NCBI RefSeq assembly: GCF_012524075.1
Contig: NZ_JAAZUI010000014.1
Coordinates: forward strand, 26,231-90,230
Source of the DNA: Lutibacter sp. B1
GTDB taxonomy: Bacteria > Bacteroidota > Bacteroidia > Flavobacteriales > Flavobacteriaceae
Direction of reading: 5' to 3'
Length of the DNA: 64,000 bases
The notes under the pieces are model-generated. The model did no database searches. It was not told the origin of the DNA and worked only from the letters and a program-made list of their open reading frames with translations. Below, in pieces: positions 26,400 through 36,147 of the stretch. The position numbers and the translations under genes were made by a program. Numbering within the stretch: the stretch's first letter is position 1; each line of letters begins with the position of its first letter.

Positions 26400-27254
26400 A
26401 TGGAAATATTATTACAACCTGATGCGTGGATTGCTCTTTTAACACTTACTTTTTTAGAAATAGTTTTAGGAATAGACAACATTGTATTTATTTCTATTGT
26501 TTCAAATAAACTTGATAAAAAAGATCAGCCTAAAGCAAGAAACATTGGTTTAATACTTGCTATGATTTTTAGAATTTTACTATTATTTGGTATAACTTGG
26601 GTATTAAAATTACAAGATGTTCTATTCCATTTTGAAACTTCGTGGATAAAAGCCGGTATAACAGGACAAAGTTTAATAATTATAGCCGGTGGTTTATTTT
26701 TGTTATACAAAAGTGTTACGGAAATTCACCATAAATTAGAAGGAGAAGAAGAAAGCACTTCAGGTAAAGCAAGTACAACTTTAACAAATGCTATAACACA
26801 GATTGCTATTTTAAACTTGGTTTTTTCATTCGACAGTATTTTAACAGCAATTGGATTGGTTAGTTTAGACAATCCACCTGCCGGTTTTGGATATACCGGA
26901 GGTATGATAATTATGATTATTTCAATAGTGCTTTCAATCATAATTATGATGGCATTTGCAGGACCGGTAAGCAAATTTGTGAACGAACATCCTACAATTC
27001 AAATATTAGGACTTTCATTCTTAATTTTAATTGGCGTAATGTTATTGGCAGAAGGTTCTCATTTAGCACACGTAGAATTACTTGGAAATGCAGTACATAG
27101 CATACCAAAAGGTTATTTATATTTTGCAATTTTCTTCTCACTATTTGTTGAGTTTTTAAATTTGAAAATGAAAAAAGCAAAAGACCCCGTCCATTTACAC
27201 AATTCAACAATTGTTGACGATAAATTAAAAGACGATAAGTTCTTAGAAAAATAA
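26400..27254 (+). CDS. TerC family integral membrane protein
   Basis: A 284-residue membrane protein with about seven segments. The TerC signature LEIVLGIDNIVFISI at the N-terminus and the second NLVFSFDSILTAIG block hold the conserved acidic residues thought to bind a metal ion. TerC/Alx proteins take part in manganese or calcium homeostasis and tellurite resistance. The start at 26400 lies 3 nt after the lipoprotein gene. A clear terminator follows. Confidence 0.92.
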   Translation: MEILLQPDAWIALLTLTFLEIVLGIDNIVFISIVSNKLDKKDQPKARNIGLILAMIFRILLLFGITWVLKLQDVLFHFETSWIKAGITGQSLIIIAGGLFLLYKSVTEIHHKLEGEEESTSGKASTTLTNAITQIAILNLVFSFDSILTAIGLVSLDNPPAGFGYTGGMIIMIISIVLSIIIMMAFAGPVSKFVNEHPTIQILGLSFLILIGVMLLAEGSHLAHVELLGNAVHSIPKGYLYFAIFFSLFVEFLNLKMKKAKDPVHLHNSTIVDDKLKDDKFLEK

Positions 27255-27260
27255 ATTAAA

Positions 27261-27289
27261 AATCCCGTGTTAAACGGGATTTTTATATT
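27261..27289 (+). terminator. Terminator after terC
   Basis: AAATCCCGT (27261-27269) pairs with ACGGGATTT (27275-27283) around a GTTAA loop and is followed by TTTT. Confidence 0.88.
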
Positions 27290-27358
27290 TTAAACATTAT
27301 GTTATAAATGTTACATATCTCTGTAATATTTATTACTGTTAAACCATATCACCTCGCC

Positions 27359-27366
27359 TATTTTTG
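27359..27366 (+). promoter_or_regulatory. -7 promoter box for the efflux operon
   Basis: TATTTTTG, an exact TAnnTTTG match, 23 nt before the ATG of the TolC-like gene at 27390. Confidence 0.6.
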
Positions 27367-27389
27367 CCTCAAACTAAAAAAACAAAACT

Positions 27390-28700
27390 ATGCAAAGTAA
27401 ATATTTGTTATCAATTACTTTTTTGTTTTTCAACCTGTTAATTATTAATGCACAACAAGAAACTTTAATTTCTCTTGATGATGTTTTAAGTAAGGTTGAA
27501 GAAAACAATCATACCATTAAAATGTCTGAGCAGGACTATAATGCTGCAAAAGGTGATTTTAACCAAACAAATGCTGTTTTACTGCCTAATATATCTATTT
27601 CACACACAGGAATAGCCACTACAAATCCGCTAATGGCATTTGGTTCTAAATTAAATCAGGAAATATTAACGCAAGCCGATTTTAACCCTGCACTTTTAAA
27701 TGATCCGGATGAAATTAAAAACTTTGCTACTAAAATAGAAGTACAACAACCTATTTTTAATGGCGATGGTTTGTATATGCGTAAAGCTGCAAAATCTAAA
27801 ATGAATGCATTTGAACTTCAATCAATAAGAACAAAAGAGTATGTAAATCTTGAAGTAAAAAAAGCATATATGCAATTACAATTAGCTTATAAAGCTGTTG
27901 AAGTTCTTGAAAAAGCAAAAGAAGCCGCTTTGGAAAATAAAAAAATTGCAGAAAACAGCTACAAACAAGGTTACATGCAAAAATCTGACTTATTATTAGT
28001 TGAAGTACATGTTACTGAAGTAGAAAATCAACTGCAAAATGCCAAAAGCAATATCAATAACGCATCAGATTATTTACAATTTTTAATGGGTGAAACTACA
28101 AATACTACTTTTAAACCTTCATCTGAATTAAATGCTGAAGTAGATTTAGCAATCTATAATTCTGTACTTTCTAATAACAGAGCCGACATTGAAGCAATGG
28201 AAAAAAGTACTGAAGCATACAACAATATGTATAAAGCCTCCAAAATGAATTTTTTACCTCGTTTAAACGCTTTTGGAAGTTACGAGTTGTATGACGATAA
28301 ATTATTTGGAACCGATGCTAAAGGTTATGTTTTTGGTGCAGAACTTTCTTGGAACATTTTTGAGGGTTATAAAAAGTTTGGTAAAGCCCAAAAAAGTAAA
28401 GCCGAGTTAGATAAAGCAGAAATTAGCTTAGATCAATATAAAAATCAAAGTCAGCTTGAATACAGTAAAGCTAAACGCCAATTAAAAGATGCTGAAAATA
28501 CATTGAATTTAACAAGTTTAGCAGTTGAACAATCTGAAGAAGCATTAAGAATAAGAACAAACCGATTTAAACAAGGCTTAGAAAAATCGTCAGATTTATT
28601 AAATGCTGAAACACAATTTTTGCAAAAACAATTAGAATACCTGCAAACAGTTTTTAATTACAATTATACAAAAGCTTACGTAGCATTTTTAACCAAATAA
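27390..28700 (+). CDS. TolC family outer-membrane efflux protein
   Basis: A 436-residue outer-membrane channel of a tripartite pump. Signal peptide to about residue 21 (IINAQ). Two OEP repeats are visible, each with long helices: the VKKAYMQLQLAYKAVEVLEKA region and the LEYSKAKRQLKDAENTLNLT region. The first gene of an operon with a membrane-fusion protein and an RND permease, separated by 12 nt and 4 nt. Substrate not defined by this subunit. Confidence 0.92.
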   Translation: MQSKYLLSITFLFFNLLIINAQQETLISLDDVLSKVEENNHTIKMSEQDYNAAKGDFNQTNAVLLPNISISHTGIATTNPLMAFGSKLNQEILTQADFNPALLNDPDEIKNFATKIEVQQPIFNGDGLYMRKAAKSKMNAFELQSIRTKEYVNLEVKKAYMQLQLAYKAVEVLEKAKEAALENKKIAENSYKQGYMQKSDLLLVEVHVTEVENQLQNAKSNINNASDYLQFLMGETTNTTFKPSSELNAEVDLAIYNSVLSNNRADIEAMEKSTEAYNNMYKASKMNFLPRLNAFGSYELYDDKLFGTDAKGYVFGAELSWNIFEGYKKFGKAQKSKAELDKAEISLDQYKNQSQLEYSKAKRQLKDAENTLNLTSLAVEQSEEALRIRTNRFKQGLEKSSDLLNAETQFLQKQLEYLQTVFNYNYTKAYVAFLTK

Positions 28701-28712
28701 TTAACTAAGAAA

Positions 28713-29783
28713 ATGAAAAATATTATACAATTATTAGCAATCGCAACTTTAGTTTTTGTTGTAAGTTGTGGAAAAGATAAAACTGAAACTGTAGATAACA
28801 GACCAACTGTTGCGGTTAAAGTTAGTACACCATCATCAGAAAACAGTAAATTTATTACAGCCAGCGGAAAAATTGAAGCTGTACAAAATGCAAATATAAG
28901 TACGCGTATGATGGGTTATGTAAATAATATCCCTGTAAAAGTTGGCGATAAAGTTTATAAAGGTCAATTATTAGTGAGCATAAACAGTGCTGATATTTCG
29001 GCTCAAAAAGCACAAGCAAATGCTTCAATTACTGAAGCTACAGCCGCTTTTAATAGTGCTGAAAAAGATTACAACCGCTATAAATCTTTATTTGAAGATA
29101 ATAGTGCTTCACAAAAGGAAATGGATGATATAACTGCTAACTACCAGATGGCTAAAGCACGTTTAGAAGCTGCAAAACAAATGAAAAATCAGGTAAACGC
29201 ACAATTATCCTATTCAAATATTACCGCACCTTTTAGCGGTATTGTTACAGGTAAATTTGTAAATAAAGGAGATATGGCCAATCCCGGAATGCCTTTGGTA
29301 AGTATTGAAAATCCAGATAAATTCCAAGTTATAGCTATGGTTCCGGAATCAGAAATTACAAACATTAAAAACGGAACTCCTGTTGATGTTTTAATAAAAT
29401 CTACCAATGAAATTGTAAAAGGAAAAGTTACTGAAGTAAGTACTTCAACAAAAAATACGGGAGGACAATATTTAGTGAAAGTTATTTTAGATAAAACAGA
29501 TGTAAAATTATTATCAGGTATGTATACTTCTGTACAATTTCCTATTGAAAAAACATCAGAAACTACATCAGTATTAATTCCTGCCTCCGCTTTGGTAAAA
29601 AGAGGTGAATTAGTGGGTGTTTATGTGGTAAGTCAAAATAACACCGCTTTATTACGTTGGTTGCGTTTAGGTAGAGAATTTGGTGATCAGGTAGAAGTTT
29701 TATCAGGTTTATCAGCAAACGAAGAATATATAATATCTGCTGAAAGCAAATTATTTAACGGAGCTAAACTACAAATTCAATAA
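28713..29783 (+). CDS. RND efflux periplasmic adaptor (MFP/HlyD family), lipoprotein
   Basis: A 356-residue membrane-fusion protein. Lipobox FVVSC gives C19. The biotinyl-lipoyl half-motifs are GYVNNIPVKVGDKVYKGQLL and SNITAPFSGIVTGKFVNKGD, flanking an alpha-helical hairpin (KAQANASITEATAAFNSAEK onward), followed by beta-barrel and membrane-proximal domains. It bridges the RND pump and the TolC channel. Confidence 0.94.
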   Translation: MKNIIQLLAIATLVFVVSCGKDKTETVDNRPTVAVKVSTPSSENSKFITASGKIEAVQNANISTRMMGYVNNIPVKVGDKVYKGQLLVSINSADISAQKAQANASITEATAAFNSAEKDYNRYKSLFEDNSASQKEMDDITANYQMAKARLEAAKQMKNQVNAQLSYSNITAPFSGIVTGKFVNKGDMANPGMPLVSIENPDKFQVIAMVPESEITNIKNGTPVDVLIKSTNEIVKGKVTEVSTSTKNTGGQYLVKVILDKTDVKLLSGMYTSVQFPIEKTSETTSVLIPASALVKRGELVGVYVVSQNNTALLRWLRLGREFGDQVEVLSGLSANEEYIISAESKLFNGAKLQIQ

Positions 29784-29787
29784 AATT

Positions 29788-32700
29788 ATGAAAGAAGGAT
29801 TAGCCGGTAGTATTGCCAAAGTATTTATAAACTCTAAACTTACTGTTTTACTGATGATTATGTTTTTGGTTATTGGTGTGTACAGTTCGTTTTTAATTCC
29901 AAGAGAAGAAGAGCCTCAGATTGATGTGCCAATGGCCGATATTTTTGTAGGATATCCGGGTGCAAGCCCTCAAGAGGTAGAATCAAGAGTTGTTAAACCT
30001 TTAGAAAAAATTGTTTCTAATATTAAAGGTGTTGAATACGTGTACTCAACCTCTATGAATGAACAAGCTATGGTTATTGTTCAGTTTTATGTAGGTGAAG
30101 ATATAGAGCGCTCATTTGTAAAGCTTTATAATGAAATTATGAAACATATGGATGAAATGCCGAAAGGTGTTTCAATGCCATTGGTAAAAACAAGAGCTAT
30201 TGATGATGTTCCAATGCTAGCATTAACATTATGGAGCGAAAATTATGACGATTACCAATTAAAGCAAGTTGCAAGTGAATTAACCAGTGAAATTGAAAAG
30301 ATTACTGATGTGGCAATCACTAAAAAAATTGGTGGAAGAAACAGACAAGTTCGTGTTGTTTTAGATAAAGATAAAATGGCTGAAAGCGGGTTAGATATGT
30401 TAAGTATCACTCAAAAAATACAAGCCAATAACCAACAATTAACTTCCGGCAGTTTTGATAATAACAATACTGAATACCTTGTAAATACAGGTAATTTTTT
30501 AACTTCTGTTGATGACGTTGAAAACTTGGTTGTAGGCGTACAACAAAATAAGCCAATATATCTTAAACAAATTGCAGCTATTACTGATGGTCCTGAAATA
30601 CCAAAAGAATATGTTTCTTTTGGTTATGGAAAAGCAAATGAATTATCCTCAACATATAACTCAGAATATCCTGCAGTAACCATTTCAATAGGTAAAAGAA
30701 AAGGTGCTGATGCAATGAAAATATCAGAAAAAATATTAGATAAAGTTGAGCATTTGAAACAAAATCTAATTCCTGATGATGTTCATATTACTGTAACACG
30801 TAATTACGGTGAAACAGCTTCACACAAAGTTTCTGAACTTTTAATGCACTTAATAGGCTCAATACTGGCAGTAACCATAGTTGTTATGTTGGCTATGGGT
30901 TGGCGTGGTGGTTTGGTAGTTTTCTTATCTGTACCAATCACTTTTGCAATGACATTGTTCAGTTATTACATGCTGGATTATACCTTAAACCGAATCACAC
31001 TTTTTGCTTTAGTTTTTGTTACCGGTATTGTAGTTGATGACTCTATTATTATTGCCGAAAATATGCACAGGCATTTTAAAATGAAGCGATTGCCATTTAA
31101 ACAAGCAGCTTTATATGCCATAAATGAAGTTGGAAACCCAACCATTTTGGCAACATTTACTGTAATAGCATCAGTATTGCCAATGGCGTTTGTATCCGGT
31201 TTAATGGGACCTTATATGAGTCCGATGCCAATTGGAGCTTCAATAGCTATGATTATTTCATTATTTGTAGCGTTAACTATAACACCTTATTTAGGATATT
31301 ATATTTTAAGAGAAAAAGACAAACAAGAAGATAAAGAAGAAAAAGGTTTAGAAACTTCATTAATTTATAGAATCTACAACAAACTTGAAAAGCCTTTAAT
31401 TGAAAATAAAACAAAACGTTGGACTTTCTTAGGACTTACAACTTTATTATTGCTAGGTTCTATGCTTTTATTTTACACGAAAGGTGTTGCTGTAAAAATG
31501 TTGCCTTTTGATAATAAAAATGAATTTCAAGTAGTTATTGATATGCCTGAAGGCACAACACTTGAAAATACAGCTGCAGTTTCAAAAGAAATTGCAAATT
31601 ATTTATCTCAAAGACCTGAAGTTGATAATTATCAAAGTTTTGTTGGTACTTCAGCACCAATAACATTTAACGGTTTGGTTCGCCATTACGACCTTAGAGG
31701 TGGCTCTAACATGGCGGATATTCAAGTGAATTTGATAGATAAAGAATATCGTTCAGAACAAAGTCACGACGTTGCAAAAAAACTAAGAGCTGATATTCAA
31801 GCAATAGGTAAAACATTTAATGCAAACGTTAAGTTAGTAGAAGTTCCTCCCGGACCTCCGGTTTCATCTACCATTGTTGCTGAAGTTTATGGACCCGATT
31901 ACAACGGGCAAATGGATATTGCTAGACAATTAGAAAAAATTGTAACTACAACTGATGATATTGTTGATGTTGATAATTCGATAGAAGCGGAGCAAGTTGA
32001 ATACAATTTTGTAGTTGATAAAGAAAAAGCGATGTTAAATGGCGTTGCTCCTCAACAAATAGTGGCTACATTAAAAATGGCAATGTCTGAACAGCCAATT
32101 TCTAAGCTTTATAATGAAACTGCAAACAATCAAATCAATGTAGTTTTAGCTATTGATGAAAAGGAAAAATCATCAATAAACGACATAAAACAACTAAAAG
32201 TGATTTCACAAATGGGAATGGCAATTCCTATTGGAGATTTGGTAAAAGTTGAAGAAAAAATTCGTAATAAATCAATCTCCAGAAAAAATCAAAAACGTGT
32301 TGTTTATGTAAATGCAGATATGGCAGGTAAATTGGAAAGTCCGGTTTACGGAATTTTAAATATGTCTGACAGATTAAACGAAATTAAAGTACCTGAAGGA
32401 TATACTTTAAACGAAGAATATAACAAACAACCAACTCACGAAGATAATTATACTATTAAATGGGATGGAGAATGGCAAATAACTTATGAAGTATTTAGAG
32501 ATTTAGGTGCTGCATTTGCTGTGGCTATATTTGTAATTTACTTATTAATTGTTGGTTGGTTCCAAAACTTTAAAGCCCCATTGGTAATGCTTGTGGCTAT
32601 ACCGCTTTCATTAGTAGGTATTATTATTGGTCATTGGGTAATGGGTGCATTTTTTACCGCAACATCTATGATTGGTATGATTGCTTTAGCGGGTATTATG

Positions 32701-32979
32701 GTACGTAACTCTGTACTTCTTATCGACTTTATTGAGTTGAGATTAGAAGATGGAATACCTTTAAAACAAGCTGTTATTGAAGCAGGTGCTGTTAGAACTA
32801 CACCAATTTTATTAACTGCCGGTACTGTAGTAATTGGAGCCTTTGTAATTTTATTTGATCCAATATTTCAAGGATTGGCAATTTCATTAATGGGAGGTAC
32901 AATTACAGCAACAGTATTAACACTATTGGTTGTACCGTTAGTTTACTATATGACTGAAAAACACAAACATAAAAATTAA
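29788..32979 (+). CDS. RND family efflux permease
   Basis: A 1063-residue inner-membrane pump of the AcrB/HAE superfamily. It has the usual two-fold arrangement: TM1, a large periplasmic porter loop, TM2-6, then a second loop and TM8-12. The TM4 stretch FALVFVTGIVVDDSIIIAEN carries the proton-relay aspartates (DD). The accompanying small genes (PII-like and DUF2892) and the length of the loops would also fit a metal or small-molecule exporter; sequence alone does not decide. It forms an operon with the MFP and TolC genes. Confidence 0.94.
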   Translation: MKEGLAGSIAKVFINSKLTVLLMIMFLVIGVYSSFLIPREEEPQIDVPMADIFVGYPGASPQEVESRVVKPLEKIVSNIKGVEYVYSTSMNEQAMVIVQFYVGEDIERSFVKLYNEIMKHMDEMPKGVSMPLVKTRAIDDVPMLALTLWSENYDDYQLKQVASELTSEIEKITDVAITKKIGGRNRQVRVVLDKDKMAESGLDMLSITQKIQANNQQLTSGSFDNNNTEYLVNTGNFLTSVDDVENLVVGVQQNKPIYLKQIAAITDGPEIPKEYVSFGYGKANELSSTYNSEYPAVTISIGKRKGADAMKISEKILDKVEHLKQNLIPDDVHITVTRNYGETASHKVSELLMHLIGSILAVTIVVMLAMGWRGGLVVFLSVPITFAMTLFSYYMLDYTLNRITLFALVFVTGIVVDDSIIIAENMHRHFKMKRLPFKQAALYAINEVGNPTILATFTVIASVLPMAFVSGLMGPYMSPMPIGASIAMIISLFVALTITPYLGYYILREKDKQEDKEEKGLETSLIYRIYNKLEKPLIENKTKRWTFLGLTTLLLLGSMLLFYTKGVAVKMLPFDNKNEFQVVIDMPEGTTLENTAAVSKEIANYLSQRPEVDNYQSFVGTSAPITFNGLVRHYDLRGGSNMADIQVNLIDKEYRSEQSHDVAKKLRADIQAIGKTFNANVKLVEVPPGPPVSSTIVAEVYGPDYNGQMDIARQLEKIVTTTDDIVDVDNSIEAEQVEYNFVVDKEKAMLNGVAPQQIVATLKMAMSEQPISKLYNETANNQINVVLAIDEKEKSSINDIKQLKVISQMGMAIPIGDLVKVEEKIRNKSISRKNQKRVVYVNADMAGKLESPVYGILNMSDRLNEIKVPEGYTLNEEYNKQPTHEDNYTIKWDGEWQITYEVFRDLGAAFAVAIFVIYLLIVGWFQNFKAPLVMLVAIPLSLVGIIIGHWVMGAFFTATSMIGMIALAGIMVRNSVLLIDFIELRLEDGIPLKQAVIEAGAVRTTPILLTAGTVVIGAFVILFDPIFQGLAISLMGGTITATVLTLLVVPLVYYMTEKHKHKN

Positions 32980-33015
32980 TTAGGTTACTTTAACAAACTA
33001 AATCAATATCAGAAC

Positions 33016-33321
33016 ATGAAATTATTAATGATAACAAGTATTACAGAGTTTGAAAAAGATATTTGTGCTCTTTTTAAAAACTCTCAAATTGAAGTTTACA
33101 GCACTTATGATATTAGAGGCCATAAACTTCAAAAAAGAGAAAATATACAAAATAATTGGTTCTCGGCACATAGAGATAATTTTGATTCTAAAATGTATTT
33201 TACTTTTACTTCTGAAGAATTAGTAGAAACAATGTTAAATGAAGTTAAAAAATACAATGCTCAAAATACATCAAATAATCCTGTAAAAGCTATTGTCCTT
33301 GATATTGAAAAATCCGTTTAA
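33016..33321 (+). CDS. Small PII/DUF3240-like protein of the efflux operon
   Basis: A 101-residue soluble protein with a ferredoxin-like outline: strand KLLMITSITEFEKDICALF, then QIEVYSTYDIRGHK, and a helix ELVETMLNEVKKYN before a final strand KAIVLDIEKSV. This layout resembles PII-like proteins (DUF3240 type) encoded next to heavy-metal RND pumps. The assignment rests on pattern and context, not on a clear motif. It lies 36 nt after the RND gene and 16 nt before the DUF2892 gene. Confidence 0.6.
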   Translation: MKLLMITSITEFEKDICALFKNSQIEVYSTYDIRGHKLQKRENIQNNWFSAHRDNFDSKMYFTFTSEELVETMLNEVKKYNAQNTSNNPVKAIVLDIEKSV

Positions 33322-33337
33322 CTAAAAAAATGAAAAA

Positions 33338-33523
33338 ATGAAACAACGAATAATTAGAGCTATCGCCGGTACATTTATATTAATTAGTTTATTACTTGCA
33401 GTAAAAGTAAATGTAAACTGGTTATGGTTTACTGCTTTTGTAGGTTTTAACCTATTACAATCATCAATTACAAAATGGTGTTTAATGGAAGTTATTTTAG
33501 AAAAATTAGGCGTAAAAGATTAA
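33338..33523 (+). CDS. DUF2892 (YgaP-TM-like) small membrane protein
   Basis: A 61-residue protein with two hydrophobic segments (about 6-22 and 26-45) and the family-like spacing KQRIIRAIAGTFILISL, FTAFVGFNLLQSSITKWCLM and a final LEKLGVKD. DUF2892 domains form the membrane part of YgaP, where they pair with a rhodanese. Here it is a stand-alone domain at the end of the efflux operon. A role in sulfur or metal traffic is possible but not shown. Confidence 0.78.
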   Translation: MKQRIIRAIAGTFILISLLLAVKVNVNWLWFTAFVGFNLLQSSITKWCLMEVILEKLGVKD

Positions 33524-33597
33524 TTTGTTTTTGTAGTTTTACATCATAAATACATTAACAAATCAAACACTTAATTAAAAATATAATTTCTTTTGTA

Positions 33598-33885
33598 TTG
33601 GTTACAACTATACTGCTACCTTTTGCAGTACAGTTTATTCACTCATTCGAAAAACATGAGCACTCAATTTGTACGTCACAAAATGTTACTCATTTTGATA
33701 ACCATGAAATTGACTGTTCTGTTTTTCATTTTAAAATAAACCACAATACTATTGATTTTACTTCACAAGTTTTATTTACACAAATTAAAACTGTTGAAGA
33801 AAAAATATACAATACCGAAGCAAAAAGCACTTCGGTTAAACTAAATTACAAATCATCAAGAGCACCACCCTATTTTATTGTTTAG
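33598..33885 (+). CDS. Small exported protein with C-terminal SRAPP motif, copy 1
   Basis: A protein of at least 95 residues: an N-terminal hydrophobic segment (TILLPFAVQFIHSF), then HEHSICTSQ, a CSVFHFKINHNTIDF block and the C-terminus KSSRAPPYFIV. It is a clear paralogue of the gene at 36148-36480. It recalls the HYC_CC_PP small proteins found beside TonB receptors in Bacteroidetes, without the CC pair. No ATG is available: TTG at 33598 is the first standard start, but the frame is open back to 33559 and QIKHLI upstream matches HIKHLI of the paralogue, so the true start may be a rare codon (ATT at 33574). The histidines and cysteines suggest metal binding. A TonB receptor gene follows. Confidence 0.65.
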   Translation: MVTTILLPFAVQFIHSFEKHEHSICTSQNVTHFDNHEIDCSVFHFKINHNTIDFTSQVLFTQIKTVEEKIYNTEAKSTSVKLNYKSSRAPPYFIV

Positions 33886-33928
33886 ATAAATCATAGAATT
33901 ATTATAACAATAAAACACATTATTTTAC

Positions 33929-36139
33929 ATGAAAAAATATGTATCAATCCTATTTATAGGATTTAACTTATTTGTTTATTCTCAAAATAAAATATCGGGT
34001 ACAATAACAAATACTAAACATGAACCATTAACTGATGTTGTGGTTTATATAGAAAAATTACAAAAAGGAACCTCTACTGATGAAAATGGCTATTATGAAT
34101 TACGTAACTTACCTAATTCACCCATAAAAATTACTATATCTTATATAGGATATAAAACACACGTTAAAACTATTAACTTACAGCAAAACGACGAAGTAAT
34201 TGATTTTATGTTAGATGAAGCTGTTTATAAAATGGACGAGGTTGTAATTTCTACACCATTTAACAAATTACAATCGGAAAATGCAATTAAAGTTGAATTG
34301 CTAAAAATAAATGATATTGCTAAAAGTGGCTCTCCTACGCTAATAGAAGCCATTACAAACATTCCAGGAGTTGATATGATTGCCAAAGGAACCGGTGTTA
34401 CAAAACCCGTTATCAGAGGTTTGTCAATGACCAACATTTTACTTTTAAATAATGGTGTTAAAATGGAAAATTTCCAATTTTCAGAAAATCATCCATTTAT
34501 TATTGATGAATTTGGTATTGATCACATTGAAGTAATTAAAGGTCCGGCTTCATTACTTTATGGGTCTGATGCTGTTGGCGGAGTTATTAATACGGTAAAA
34601 GAAAGACCTGCTCCGGAAGGAAAAATAATTGGAGATTACAATGCTCAATACCATTCAAATACTGAAGGTTTTGTAACAAACTTGGGCGTTAAAGGAAGTT
34701 CTAAAGACTTTTATTGGGGAATTAGAGGCGGCTTAAAAACACATGCCGATTATAAAGATGGTAACTATAAATTTGTGCCCAATACACGTTTTGAAGAATA
34801 CAGCTTAAAAACAAATATAGGCTTAAAAAAAACATTTGGTGTTTTTAATCTTTACTATGATTATAACCGCCCAAAACTAGGAATGAGTGTTGGGGATGTT
34901 ATTCCTCTGGTAACCAAAAAAGGCAGAGAACCTAAATATTGGTATCAAGATTTAACAAGTCATTTAATTTCATCAAAAAATACCCTGTTTTTAAATGATT
35001 ACAAAGTTGATGTAAATATAGCTTATCAATTAAATAACCGAAAATTACAAACAGATGACTCTAAACCTTTTTTTGAAATGACAGATATGGATTTAAACAC
35101 TTTTTCATACGAAGTAAAAACTCATTTACCTTCAACAGATAAATCAGAATATCTTGTAGGAATACAAGGAGCAAATAAAACTAATAGAAATAATGATGCT
35201 CCAAACCACGTTATTCCTGATGCTGATGTTGATGATTTTTCCGTTTTTGGATTGGCACAATACACTTTTTTTGATGATTTAAAAACACAAGCCGGTATTA
35301 GATATGATTATAGATCAATTACTACAGAAGCTGAAGCAGATAAAGAAGCAATTGATGAAGATTATAGTAATTTTAGTACTTCAATTGGTGCAACCTATCA
35401 AATGAATGAGAATTTTTTATTTAGAACCAATTTTGCATCGGCATACAGAACTCCAAATATTGCTGAACTTACACAAGACGGAATGCATGGTGCTCGTTAC
35501 GAACAAGGAAACCCGGAATTGGATTCTCAACGCAGTTATGAAATTGACCTAAGTGTTCATTTTCATTCAAAAAACTTAATGCTTGACCTTTCAGGTTTCC
35601 ATAATAATATAAACGATTATATTTTTATTGCTCCAACAAATGAAACAACCGAAAGTGGTGATAAAATATATAAATATGCTCAAACTGATGCTAAAATATA
35701 TGGCGCTGAGTTTATTACTGATTGCCAACCTTACGAATGGTTAAACTTAAATTTGAGTTATGCTTATATTGTAGGTAAGCAAAATAACGACAGCCGTTTA
35801 CCGTTTATTCCTCAAAACAAACTTCGTTTTAATATAAAATTTACTAAAGAAAAAATAGCGTCTTTAACTAATTTTTATTTTAAAATTGGAGGATTATATG
35901 CTTCAAAACAAGATAATCCTGCTATGTTTGAAACAGAAACTGACAGTTATTTTTTGCTAAATTCAGGTATTGGAACAGATGTAAAATGGGCTAAGCAATT
36001 AGTTTCTATTTCTATACAGGTAAATAATTTGTTAAATGAAATATATATCGATCATTTATCTACATTAAAAGGAATGAATTATAACAATATTGGAAGGAAT
36101 ATTACAGCTACATTAAAAATACCTTTTGATATTAAATAG
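33929..36139 (+). CDS. TonB-dependent receptor, copy 1
   Basis: A 736-residue outer-membrane receptor. Signal peptide to about residue 18 (FVYSQ). Residues about 20-90 form a carboxypeptidase-regulatory-like domain (ISGTITNTKHEPL, STDENGYYELRNLP). The plug follows (GVTKPVIRGLSMTNILLLNNG, IEVIKGPASLLYGSDAVGGV), then a beta-barrel ending in an aromatic-poor KIPFDIK. It is paired with a small exported protein, and the pair is duplicated downstream. Ligand unknown; the neighbours point to a metal or metal complex. Confidence 0.92.
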   Translation: MKKYVSILFIGFNLFVYSQNKISGTITNTKHEPLTDVVVYIEKLQKGTSTDENGYYELRNLPNSPIKITISYIGYKTHVKTINLQQNDEVIDFMLDEAVYKMDEVVISTPFNKLQSENAIKVELLKINDIAKSGSPTLIEAITNIPGVDMIAKGTGVTKPVIRGLSMTNILLLNNGVKMENFQFSENHPFIIDEFGIDHIEVIKGPASLLYGSDAVGGVINTVKERPAPEGKIIGDYNAQYHSNTEGFVTNLGVKGSSKDFYWGIRGGLKTHADYKDGNYKFVPNTRFEEYSLKTNIGLKKTFGVFNLYYDYNRPKLGMSVGDVIPLVTKKGREPKYWYQDLTSHLISSKNTLFLNDYKVDVNIAYQLNNRKLQTDDSKPFFEMTDMDLNTFSYEVKTHLPSTDKSEYLVGIQGANKTNRNNDAPNHVIPDADVDDFSVFGLAQYTFFDDLKTQAGIRYDYRSITTEAEADKEAIDEDYSNFSTSIGATYQMNENFLFRTNFASAYRTPNIAELTQDGMHGARYEQGNPELDSQRSYEIDLSVHFHSKNLMLDLSGFHNNINDYIFIAPTNETTESGDKIYKYAQTDAKIYGAEFITDCQPYEWLNLNLSYAYIVGKQNNDSRLPFIPQNKLRFNIKFTKEKIASLTNFYFKIGGLYASKQDNPAMFETETDSYFLLNSGIGTDVKWAKQLVSISIQVNNLLNEIYIDHLSTLKGMNYNNIGRNITATLKIPFDIK

Positions 36140-36147
36140 GTTTTAAT

